Source: Petralouisia muris (GTDB lineage Bacteria > Bacillota > Clostridia > Lachnospirales > Lachnospiraceae). From it: a stretch of 41,916 nucleotides of DNA. The notes beneath the pieces were generated by a model. That model was given only the letters and a program-made list of their open reading frames with translations. It did no database searches and was not told the origin of the DNA. This document shows, one piece after another, positions 1 to 8,028 of this stretch (its first letter is position 1; each line of letters opens with the position of its first letter). The stretch is from positions 1-41,916 of the forward strand of contig NZ_SRYA01000042.1 in assembly GCF_004793545.1 (NCBI RefSeq), read 5' to 3'. The translations under genes and the position numbers were made by a program.

Positions 1-2
1 CC

Positions 3-1001
3 ACCCACCTTGACAAAGGACATCTCCATAATCATTTCTGTTTTAACTCCGTTTCCTATCTGGATGGGAGCAAATATAATTACTCAAAATCGGAGCAGAA
101 AAGGTTGAGGGAAGTGTCCGACCGCTTATGCCGAGAGTACGGTTTATCGGTGATTGAAAATCCTAAGAAAGCCCCGTCAAGACCGCTTTATCTGGACGAA
201 AAAAACGGAAAGCCGACACGGTACAATGTTTATCGGGAGGATTTGAGAGAAGCAATCAATAGGAGCAGGGATTTACAGCACATGATGAAATACCTTGCCG
301 ACAAGGGATATGAGATTGATTTTTCGGGCAGCCATTGGAAAATGAAGCTGCCGCAGTACAAACATTTCACAAGGTTAGACACGCTTGACGAGAGGCTGAC
401 ACCCGATTTCATACGGTCATGCCTAGGCGGGACTTCCCGATACGGAAACCATAAAGCAAGAATTTCCTACTCCCAGCATATGCCAGAGCAGTACAAAAAC
501 GCATGGAAACCACATCAAAAAACCACAGGAATCTTAGCGTTATATTATTACTGGTGCTATCAGTTGGGGATATTCCCAAAAGGCACGGACTACAAGCCGA
601 CAACGCTGATGAAAGAGGAGCTTCGGAAACTGGACGAGATTACCGCACAGGTAAGGTATATGTCAAAGCATAACATCGCTACCCTCTCCGATTTACACGC
701 CGACAGGGAGAAAAACCAGACCGAAATGAATAAACTGATTGACTACCGCCAGCACTTGCGGAATAAGGTACGCCGTGCTTTACCAGCCGAAAAAGAAACA
801 CTCCGAGCCAAAAAACAGGGCGTGACGGAACAGATAACCGAGCTTAGGAAGCGTCTAAAATATGCAGACGGGATTGAAAAACGCGCTGCCCATATCGACA
901 ACTGCTTAGACCAAATCCACGATACGACTGAAAACCAGCGAGCAAATACAAATGTCAGAACAGGCAGGGCAGACCGCAGGAGGGAGGAATCATTTCGATG
1001 A
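3..1001 (+). CDS. Relaxase, 3' part (5' end outside window), MobL/TnpZ-like
   Basis: The reading frame is open from base 3, so the gene starts upstream of the window. The first visible residues, THLDKGHLHNHF, are the HxDxxHxHNH metal-binding motif of MOB-type relaxases, which nick one strand at oriT and stay covalently bound to it. The next block (SVSYLDG, then LCREYGLSVIENP) closely matches the second relaxase at 19274-20686 (SVSYIDG, LCREYSLSVIEHP), so the two are paralogues. The C-terminal third is charged and probably coiled coil. An internal TTG at 105 could be called as a start, but it would remove the catalytic motif and is not believed. The stop overlaps the next start as ATGA (998-1001), which suggests translational coupling. 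With TnpW and the recombinase downstream it makes a Tn4451-like mobilizable cassette. What is missing is the N-terminal part before the histidine triad. Confidence 0.88.
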   Translation, partial: THLDKGHLHNHFCFNSVSYLDGSKYNYSKSEQKRLREVSDRLCREYGLSVIENPKKAPSRPLYLDEKNGKPTRYNVYREDLREAINRSRDLQHMMKYLADKGYEIDFSGSHWKMKLPQYKHFTRLDTLDERLTPDFIRSCLGGTSRYGNHKARISYSQHMPEQYKNAWKPHQKTTGILALYYYWCYQLGIFPKGTDYKPTTLMKEELRKLDEITAQVRYMSKHNIATLSDLHADREKNQTEMNKLIDYRQHLRNKVRRALPAEKETLRAKKQGVTEQITELRKRLKYADGIEKRAAHIDNCLDQIHDTTENQRANTNVRTGRADRRREESFR

Positions 1002-1261
1002 ATGAGCCTTTTAGCGACATAGAAAAAGAAGAATTGTCAGAAGAAACTGTCATCCGTCAGATGATTGATGGGATTACGGACTGCCTTGCATCCATGACAA
1101 AAGAAGAACGGATAGCATGGTTTCGCAGGTCGCAATATCCCCATCCACTTAATTTCCAGAAAGAAATAGACGGCACGGTTTACACAGTCAATGCCCATTT
1201 TAACGCTTCCGCATCTGAAAGCATAGAGGAAAAGACCAAGCGTATTCTCCTAAACGCATAA
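998..1261 (+). CDS. tnpW: TnpW family small transposon protein
   Basis: This 87-aa protein has an acidic first half and a C-terminal block (KEIDGTVYTVNAHFN, then EEKTKRIL) that fits the TnpW family, a small protein of unknown function carried by Tn4451-type elements. The start ATG lies inside the stop of the relaxase gene (ATGA), with a GGAGG about 10 bases before it, so the two are probably co-translated. It sits between relaxase and serine recombinase, as expected for this family. No enzymatic motif is visible. The family call rests on remembered similarity of the C-terminal block. Confidence 0.8.
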   Translation: MNEPFSDIEKEELSEETVIRQMIDGITDCLASMTKEERIAWFRRSQYPHPLNFQKEIDGTVYTVNAHFNASASESIEEKTKRILLNA

Positions 1262-1301
1262 ACAAGATTTGAATTAAGGCTTTAAAGCGTTGAAGTATTC
1301 T

Positions 1302-3042
<1,741 letters not shown>

Positions 3043-3171
3043 CCGCAAGGCTACACTGTCTACATAGCAGCATATCACAATATTTCGGTCTTTAGGGCAA
3101 CTTCCTTACGGAACACCATCCAAATCGCCGTTTTTTTATTTGGTGGACGTATCTGCATTTAATTAAGTAAA

Positions 3172-3227
3172 ATGCAGAGCCGATAAACTGTGGTTTCATT
3201 CATTCCACACATTCATCGGCTCTGCAT
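3172..3227 (-). terminator. Long hairpin terminator after the KTR gene
   Basis: ATGCAGAGCCGAT (3172-3184) and ATCGGCTCTGCAT (3215-3227) are perfect 13-bp inverted arms, with an inner TGTGG/CCACA pair (3189-3193 and 3205-3209). On the - strand the stem begins directly after the KTR stop codon and is followed by TTTTAC, which fits an intrinsic terminator for the ABC/KTR operon. A third segment, TCTGCATTT (3152-3160), can also pair with 3170-3178. Confidence 0.75.
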
Positions 3228-3398
3228 CTATGTGTCTGGCTCTGTGATGATAAATACTTGCATATTTTTTGCGTTAATTATCGTTTCCCGTTTACATTTT
3301 GGACAATAAAGCGGATAGTTTTTCAAAACAGTATCTTCCCTAAATTTGTTATGCGTCTTTTTTTTGCAAATCGGGCAATATATCCACTCGTATTTCAT
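3228..3398 (-). CDS. Cysteine-rich KTR domain protein (56 aa)
   Basis: The translation starts MKYEWIYCPICKKKT and has two CxxC pairs: CPIC at residues 8-11 and CPKC at 32-35. This is a small zinc-ribbon pattern matching the cysteine-rich KTR family common in Firmicute mobile elements. The lysine-rich CKKKT takes the place of the name-giving KTR segment. The ATG overlaps the stop of the ABC ATPase gene (ATGA, 3395-3398), so it is probably translated by coupling as the last gene of that operon. The stop is followed at once by a strong terminator. Its function is unknown; zinc binding is inferred from the cysteines. It is shorter than common gene-calling limits and easily missed. Confidence 0.85.
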   Translation of the reverse strand: MKYEWIYCPICKKKTHNKFREDTVLKNYPLYCPKCKRETIINAKNMQVFIITEPDT

Positions 3399-4024
3399 AT
3401 TTGAAGCAACCTGCCTTTTTTTAACTTAAAAACGGTATCTGCTTGTTTTACAAGGTCGTTGGAGTGGGTAACAATAATTACGCATTTATTCATCTGATGG
3501 GCGCAATTTTTCAAAATCCCCGTAATTTCTGCGGCAGTATCTTTGTCTAAATTTCCCGTTGGTTCATCCGCTAAAATAACAGGGGCATTCGATACCAGTG
3601 TACGGGCAATTGCCACACGCTGCTGCTGTCCTCCCGACAGTTTCATTACATTTCGTTTTGCTTCATCCTCCGTCAATCCAAGCTGCTTTAATATTGGCAG
3701 GGCGTCCTGTTTTGCGGTCAATTTTACGTTTTCAATCGGAGTCATATAATCAATAAGATTGTAATTCTGGAATATGACAGAAACATGATTGCGCCTATGG
3801 GATTCAAGTCCCATCTCCGATATATCCCTGCCATTAAACATAATTTTTCCTTCCTGTGGAATATCAAGACCGCCTATCAATGATAACAGGGTCGTTTTCC
3901 CAGAACCAGATGCACCAAGTATCGCATACATTTTTCCTGTTTCAAATTGAGTTGTGATATGTTCTAAGACCTTTGAGCCTTTTTCATATTGATATGTTAC
4001 GTTTTCACATATTAGCGTTGTCAT
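3395..4024 (-). CDS. ABC transporter ATP-binding protein (MacB/LolD type)
   Basis: This 209-aa ATPase has all the usual parts: Walker A GASGSGKT (37-44), Q-loop IFQNYNL, signature LSGGQQQRVAIARTL (about 129-143), Walker B VILADEPTGNLD (about 149-160) and H-loop IIVTHSND. The family pairs with FtsX/MacB-type permeases and usually drives mechanotransmission or export of lipids and antimicrobial peptides rather than nutrient uptake. The permease gene lies 12 bases upstream and AGGAGGAG precedes the ATG, so they form one operon. Upstream TCS genes and this transporter resemble peptide-antibiotic detoxification modules, but the substrate cannot be told from the sequence. Confidence 0.95.
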   Translation of the reverse strand: MTTLICENVTYQYEKGSKVLEHITTQFETGKMYAILGASGSGKTTLLSLIGGLDIPQEGKIMFNGRDISEMGLESHRRNHVSVIFQNYNLIDYMTPIENVKLTAKQDALPILKQLGLTEDEAKRNVMKLSGGQQQRVAIARTLVSNAPVILADEPTGNLDKDTAAEITGILKNCAHQMNKCVIIVTHSNDLVKQADTVFKLKKGRLLQI

Positions 4025-4036
4025 CTTTTTCTCCTC

Positions 4037-5470
4037 CTAACTCATGCGGGATAAAATTTCACGCGGCTTCAAACGCATGACCGCAATAGACGATATCATA
4101 ACAGATACAATGATAATTACAAATCCAACAAGATATAACTGTAATAAATTTTCTATGCTTACAGAAACTTCAATATCCGTTTCCAAATAATCTGTATTTT
4201 CTGCACCGCTCAATTCTATATTGTCTACACCTCCTAATGCTGTACTTTCAAACGATTCTATCACAATGTCATCTTGCTGCACGTCATTCGGTTCTTCTAT
4301 TTTATTCTGTATATCCTGCTGTAAAAGCACATCGGCGATACGGTTTGAAACCATATTACTTGTAAAAAAGGAAATCCCAAAAGCAACGATTGCAATCAGC
4401 AATACTTCTGTCAGATATTGCCCTATAATGTCTGTCTTTTTTATGCCAAGCGAGAGGAACACACCTGTTTCACGGACACGTGATTTTCCCCATAGAGTAA
4501 GAATAAGCGATAAGATTACAACGCTGACAAGGATAGCCGCAATCAGCAGACCTATCACCAGTTTATCCATACTTTCCAGAGAGGAAGCCGTATTTTCATA
4601 AGTTTCATTTTCCGTATCAATCGTAAATCCATCCTCTTTAAATCCAGGCGTCTTTTTCACTTTTTCGATAATTTCATCCATTTCTTCTGGGTCGTTTATG
4701 GTAATTGAAACTTCTGAAAATCCCTGGACAGCAGGGGTGTTCTCGATAAGAATTGCCGACGCTATATCTATAAACACCCGATTCTGTATTTTATTATAGC
4801 CCTCTATATTCTTGCCGATTTTTTCTGTTTCCATTGCTGTAAACAATCCAACGATTTCCAGCGTCATGCTGCGCCCATCCATAGACCTCGTTTTCAGCAT
4901 ATCGCCTATCCCTAAGCCATTTTTATCAGCCAAATCTTTACAAATAATTGCTTTCCCCGTATCTTTTTCTGTAATATGCCTGCCTTCCGTTAGTTTGACA
5001 ACGCCATTTGTAAACAAATTGTGTTCTTCGGAACGCCATAGACTTACCGTAGTCGTGCTATTCCCTAATTCTTCCTCCAAAGGAATTGTCCCCTTGAAAA
5101 AAGACAACTGTTCAAAATCCAATAATGTTTCATCAAATGCATCGCAATATTTCACTCCTGCTATATCACGGATATTTTTCACCATATCAGAGGATAACTG
5201 CTCTGTGGAATACATGATATATCCAGTCCCTCCACTTTCATCCTCGTCCGATTCTTTATGCAGATAGGGGTTATTATCTGTGTAGTCCGTCCAGACATGA
5301 AAAGAACCGCCAAGGCTTTGACGCAGATTTTGCTGTGCTTGTTTTGTAGCTTTCCCGATAGACAATCCCGACAAGACAAAGGTTGCCATAATAAGCAATA
5401 TACAAAAAAGCACTATGCTTTTCCCTTTTTTTCGAGTAACATATAACATTGCCCGTTTTAAAAAATTCAT
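4037..5470 (-). CDS. ABC transporter permease, FtsX/MacB-like
   Basis: The 477-aa protein has a first membrane helix (about residues 18-38) and a large extracellular domain to about 300. Two helices follow (IGLLIAAILVSVVILSLIL and TEVLLIAIVAFGISFF), and a last one lies near the C-terminus (LYLVGFVIIIVSVMISSIAV). This four-helix layout with the conserved ETGVFLSLGIKKTDI loop is that of FtsX/MacB permeases. An acidic, low-similarity stretch (about 375-430) lies before the last helix. It has its own likely promoter region, because a terminator separates it from the kinase gene and a regulator-type palindrome lies 42 bases before the ATG. A GGAGG is present before the start. The partner is the ATPase just downstream. 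The substrate is unknown. Confidence 0.93.
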   Translation of the reverse strand: MNFLKRAMLYVTRKKGKSIVLFCILLIMATFVLSGLSIGKATKQAQQNLRQSLGGSFHVWTDYTDNNPYLHKESDEDESGGTGYIMYSTEQLSSDMVKNIRDIAGVKYCDAFDETLLDFEQLSFFKGTIPLEEELGNSTTTVSLWRSEEHNLFTNGVVKLTEGRHITEKDTGKAIICKDLADKNGLGIGDMLKTRSMDGRSMTLEIVGLFTAMETEKIGKNIEGYNKIQNRVFIDIASAILIENTPAVQGFSEVSITINDPEEMDEIIEKVKKTPGFKEDGFTIDTENETYENTASSLESMDKLVIGLLIAAILVSVVILSLILTLWGKSRVRETGVFLSLGIKKTDIIGQYLTEVLLIAIVAFGISFFTSNMVSNRIADVLLQQDIQNKIEEPNDVQQDDIVIESFESTALGGVDNIELSGAENTDYLETDIEVSVSIENLLQLYLVGFVIIIVSVMISSIAVMRLKPREILSRMS

Positions 5471-5512
5471 TTTGATACCTCCGTTTTTTATTTTTTGAAC
5501 ACAATATTAAAA

Positions 5513-5541
5513 TAACATTCCTATATGGAACGTATATGGAA
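5513..5541 (-). promoter_or_regulatory. Probable response-regulator operator before the ABC permease
   Basis: On the + strand TAACATTCCTATATGGAACG (5513-5532) matches 17 of 20 bases with 7408-7427 before the response regulator gene. The core TTCC-N5-GGAA is palindromic. A second TATATGGAA (5533-5541) repeats the first (5522-5530) at an 11-base step, as in sites for OmpR/PhoB-type regulators. Binding by the neighbouring regulator is inferred. Confidence 0.6.
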
Positions 5542-5563
5542 TATCTGTGAAAAATAAACGGAA

Positions 5564-5596
5564 GAAAAAAATCCCCCGAAACATCGGAGGGTTTTT
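5564..5596 (-). terminator. Terminator after the histidine kinase gene
   Basis: On the - strand AAAAACCCTCCGA pairs with TCGGGGGATTTTT across a TGTT loop, with one mismatch and one G-U pair, and ends in a run of seven T. It begins 2 bases after the kinase stop codon and separates the two-component genes from the transporter genes. Confidence 0.75.
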
Positions 5597-5598
5597 CA

Positions 5599-6720
5599 TC
5601 ATAAATATATAGTAAAACACATTCTTTGCGGATTGTCTTTCGCTTGAAACGTATATGGAATAGAAAGTGCAGAAAAAATAGTGTCCACAATATACAAGCC
5701 TAAGCCATTTCCTCCTTGCTCTCTGCTTCTTGCATAATCAAGACGGTAAAATGGCTCAAACAACTGGGGGATTTCGGATTGCCGAACAGGGACACATTCA
5801 TTTTCAACAACAAGATTTCTGCCATCCATAGAAACAGAAATCAGCTTCCCGCTTTCTGTATATGCAACTGCATTTGCAAGAATATTAGAAACTGCCTTTT
5901 CAAATAAGGAAATGGGTATACTGACTGTAAAATGCTGTGGCAGGCAGACAGAAAAATTTATCTCGTTTGCAACGGCAATCAGTTTATATGGCTCACAAAG
6001 GTTTGTGAGCAGTTCTGGCAAATTTATTTCGGTCGGTTTTTCTTCATTTATGATATTCATTTTGGATGTTTCTAAAATTTCATGTATCATCTCGGAAAGC
6101 TGTTCTGTTATTTCTTTGCACTCTGGCAGATATACGTCATAGTCTTGATATTTTCCTACTCCAAGTATCATATTTTCAAGAATGGCGTTTAAAGCAGTAA
6201 CAGGCGTTTTTAATTCGTGGGAAGCTGCACGCAAAAAATCTATTTTCAATTTCTCGCTTTCCTGCACATACTTTTTTTCTAATTCAAGATTATGGATTGC
6301 TTTCAGCAAACTCCTGTAAAGACTATTGATATTTCCTGCCAAATCTTCAATTTCATCTCCCGAAGTAACAGAACATATCGCAGACTTATCCATTTTTGTC
6401 ATGCGCTGCGCTGTTTCTGATAAGTGACAAATATTTCGCGTCATGCTTCTGGAAAAAAGTGCAGCACAGACAATGGCAATCACGATACAACAGGAAACAG
6501 AAACAGGCAGGGCACGTTTTATCGTAAATGTTACAAACTGTGAGGCATCTACGTCCGTACTGACTAAAAATCCGTCCAGTTCCATTCCTTTCTCGCCAAC
6601 AAGTCCTAAAGATATTTGTGGGGCAAGAACATACATGATGCCATGTGCAGTTATTACAATAAATATCAAGACACTCAATGTATATAAAAATGTCTTAGGA
6701 AATATTTTTATTCGTGCCAT
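5599..6720 (-). CDS. Sensor histidine kinase (VanS-like architecture)
   Basis: The 373-aa kinase has a membrane helix (about 10-33), a short extracellular loop of about 37 residues, a second helix (about 71-90), and a HAMP linker. The H-box AASHELKTPVTALNAI gives phospho-acceptor His168. The ATPase domain has an N-box (ILANAVAYTESG) and G-box (NGLGLYIV). The small external loop fits kinases that sense through the membrane or a partner transporter, as in BceS-like systems, rather than a ligand-binding domain. Start: ATG at 6720 (MARIKIF) has GAGGTGG upstream and follows the regulator stop by one base (TAATATG). A longer frame from 6747 would overlap the regulator gene and lacks a better ribosome site. 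It is co-transcribed with the regulator. Confidence 0.93.
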   Translation of the reverse strand: MARIKIFPKTFLYTLSVLIFIVITAHGIMYVLAPQISLGLVGEKGMELDGFLVSTDVDASQFVTFTIKRALPVSVSCCIVIAIVCAALFSRSMTRNICHLSETAQRMTKMDKSAICSVTSGDEIEDLAGNINSLYRSLLKAIHNLELEKKYVQESEKLKIDFLRAASHELKTPVTALNAILENMILGVGKYQDYDVYLPECKEITEQLSEMIHEILETSKMNIINEEKPTEINLPELLTNLCEPYKLIAVANEINFSVCLPQHFTVSIPISLFEKAVSNILANAVAYTESGKLISVSMDGRNLVVENECVPVRQSEIPQLFEPFYRLDYARSREQGGNGLGLYIVDTIFSALSIPYTFQAKDNPQRMCFTIYL

Positions 6721-6721
6721 A

Positions 6722-7384
6722 TTAGTCCACCTCATATTTATATCCAATTCCTTTTACAGTAACAATGCAGTCAAGATGCAGTTTTTTTCGCAGGTTTTTT
6801 ATATAAGTATCTACTGTCCTGTCAATAATAGGATGGCTGTCGCCCCATAAATCGTCAAGTATCTGGGAACGGGTCAGAACCAGTCCTTTATGCTCCACAA
6901 ACAATTTCAGCAAGTCAATCTCTTTTGGAGTAACGTCGATTTTTCCATTGTCATCTTTTGCTGTATAACCTAAAAAATCTACAATTACATTTCCAAATTC
7001 GATTGTATCTGGCAAAATCCCCTTTCCGCTTCTTCTTAAAAGTGCAGTAATGCGCCGCCCTAACAAAATCATGGAAAAGGGTTTTACGATATAGTCATCT
7101 GCCTGTCCGTCAAAGCTGGAAACTTGTGTATATTCGTCCCCTATTGCTGTTAGCATAAGTATCGGGACAGAACTTTTTTCTCTGATTTCATGCAAAACAG
7201 AAAGTCCCGATATTTTTGGAAGCATAATGTCAAGTACAATTAAGTCAATCCTGCTATTGCTAAAACATTGCAGCGCAGATTCCCCGTCATATGCAGGAAT
7301 TAATTTGTGTCCCGCTAATTTCAAATACTCGCAAATCGCTTCATTTGTTTTTCGGTCATCTTCAACAATAAGTAATGTCGCCAT
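6722..7384 (-). CDS. OmpR/PhoB-family response regulator
   Basis: This 220-aa regulator has a receiver domain (1-115) with the acidic pair at residues 9-10, phospho-acceptor Asp52 (VLDIMLP) and conserved Lys in IVKPF. The C-terminal winged helix (about 125-218) includes the usual RSQILDDLWG and RTVDTYIKNLRKKL segments. Start ATG at 7384 has GAGGTG 6 bases upstream; the GTG at 7393 is part of that ribosome site. It probably controls its own promoter and that of the ABC permease, given the shared palindromes at 7408-7427 and 5513-5532. The target signal is unknown, with cell-envelope antimicrobial compounds the best guess from gene context. Confidence 0.94.
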   Translation of the reverse strand: MATLLIVEDDRKTNEAICEYLKLAGHKLIPAYDGESALQCFSNSRIDLIVLDIMLPKISGLSVLHEIREKSSVPILMLTAIGDEYTQVSSFDGQADDYIVKPFSMILLGRRITALLRRSGKGILPDTIEFGNVIVDFLGYTAKDDNGKIDVTPKEIDLLKLFVEHKGLVLTRSQILDDLWGDSHPIIDRTVDTYIKNLRKKLHLDCIVTVKGIGYKYEVD

Positions 7385-7407
7385 ATTAATCACCTCTTTT
7401 TTCAGTT

Positions 7408-7427
7408 TAACACTCCAATATGGAGCG
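7408..7427 (-). promoter_or_regulatory. Probable autoregulatory operator before the response regulator
   Basis: TAACACTCCAATATGGAGCG on the + strand matches the permease upstream site (5513-5532) at 17 of 20 positions. Two of the three differences keep the palindrome: CTCC/GGAG here against TTCC/GGAA there. It lies 23 bases before the regulator start, overlapping the likely promoter. Confidence 0.6.
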
Positions 7428-7544
7428 AATGTGAAATTTTAGAAAGAACATCCATTTATGTGCTAACTTACATCTATTATAACCGCTTATATAAATAGCA
7501 ACAATTATGTAAATAGGATTTTTCCTCTCTTGTAATAGGAGATA

Positions 7545-7567
7545 AAATCTCTTATAACCAGAGATTT
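7545..7567. promoter_or_regulatory. Inverted repeat between divergent regulator genes
   Basis: AAATCTCT (7545-7552) and AGAGATTT (7560-7567) are perfect 8-bp arms with a 7-base spacer in the AT-rich 257-base region between the divergent response-regulator and XRE genes. The size and symmetry fit an operator for the XRE protein, about 75 bases before its start. A TAAAAT box (7596-7601 area) could be its -10. This assignment is tentative. Confidence 0.35.
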
Positions 7568-7641
7568 CACATCGTTTCATAGGATACTACACCTCTGTAA
7601 AATATAAGGGTAAAAATTTTCAGAGTACAGGTGGTGAACGA

Positions 7642-8001
7642 ATGGACAAAAGAAACAACGATTTTGACTTTGATTTCAGACCGTTAGGACTGGCAATCAA
7701 AAAAGCCCGTAAAGCTCAAGGCGTGACCAGAGAACAGCTTGCGGAGATTATTGATTATAATCCCAGACATCTTCAAGCTGTTGAAAATGAGGGGCAGTAT
7801 CCAAGCATAGAGCTATTCCTTCAACTTATCACAATGTTTGATGTATCAGTTGACGAACATATACATACTGAGGAAAAAGCAAAGAAAAGTTCTATCCGAA
7901 GACGTTTGGATGCTATGCTTGACCGACTGGATGACAAAGAACTGTCCGTTGTTGAAGCAACTGTAAACGGGCTATGTAAAGCAAAAGAGCCAGAGGATTG
8001 A
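7642..8001 (+). CDS. XRE-family helix-turn-helix regulator
   Basis: The 119-aa protein has a Cro/CI-type HTH at about residues 15-70 (LGLAIKKARKAQGVTREQLAEII, then NPRHLQAVENEG), followed by a helical C-terminal tail with a charged dimer-like segment (RRRLDAMLDRLDDKEL). AGGTGGTG precedes the ATG. It is the only + strand gene between the two - strand blocks and probably controls genes of the element, such as the conjugation or recombination functions. A hairpin terminator spans its end and faces the CHAP hydrolase gene. No peptidase or sensor domain is visible. Confidence 0.9.
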   Translation: MDKRNNDFDFDFRPLGLAIKKARKAQGVTREQLAEIIDYNPRHLQAVENEGQYPSIELFLQLITMFDVSVDEHIHTEEKAKKSSIRRRLDAMLDRLDDKELSVVEATVNGLCKAKEPED

Positions 8002-8019
8002 CCTCTGGTTTCCTTTTGC
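7981..8019. terminator. Bidirectional terminator between convergent genes
   Basis: CCAGAG (7990-7995) pairs with CTCTGG (8003-8008), and an outer arm GCAAAAG (7981-7987) with CTTTTGC (8013-8019). The hairpin overlaps the stop of the XRE gene and lies 9 bases from the convergent stop of the wall hydrolase, so it can end transcription from both sides. Confidence 0.65.
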
Positions 8020-8028
8020 TCCGCCCAA

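Noticed and set aside
5642-5660. A further ACGTATATGGAAT sequence like the regulator sites
   Set aside because: It lies within the coding end of the kinase gene, has no palindromic partner and is not near a start codon, so a chance match is likely.
6721-6747. Kinase start at 6747
   Set aside because: It overlaps the regulator gene and lacks a suitable ribosome site, while the ATG at 6720 has one.
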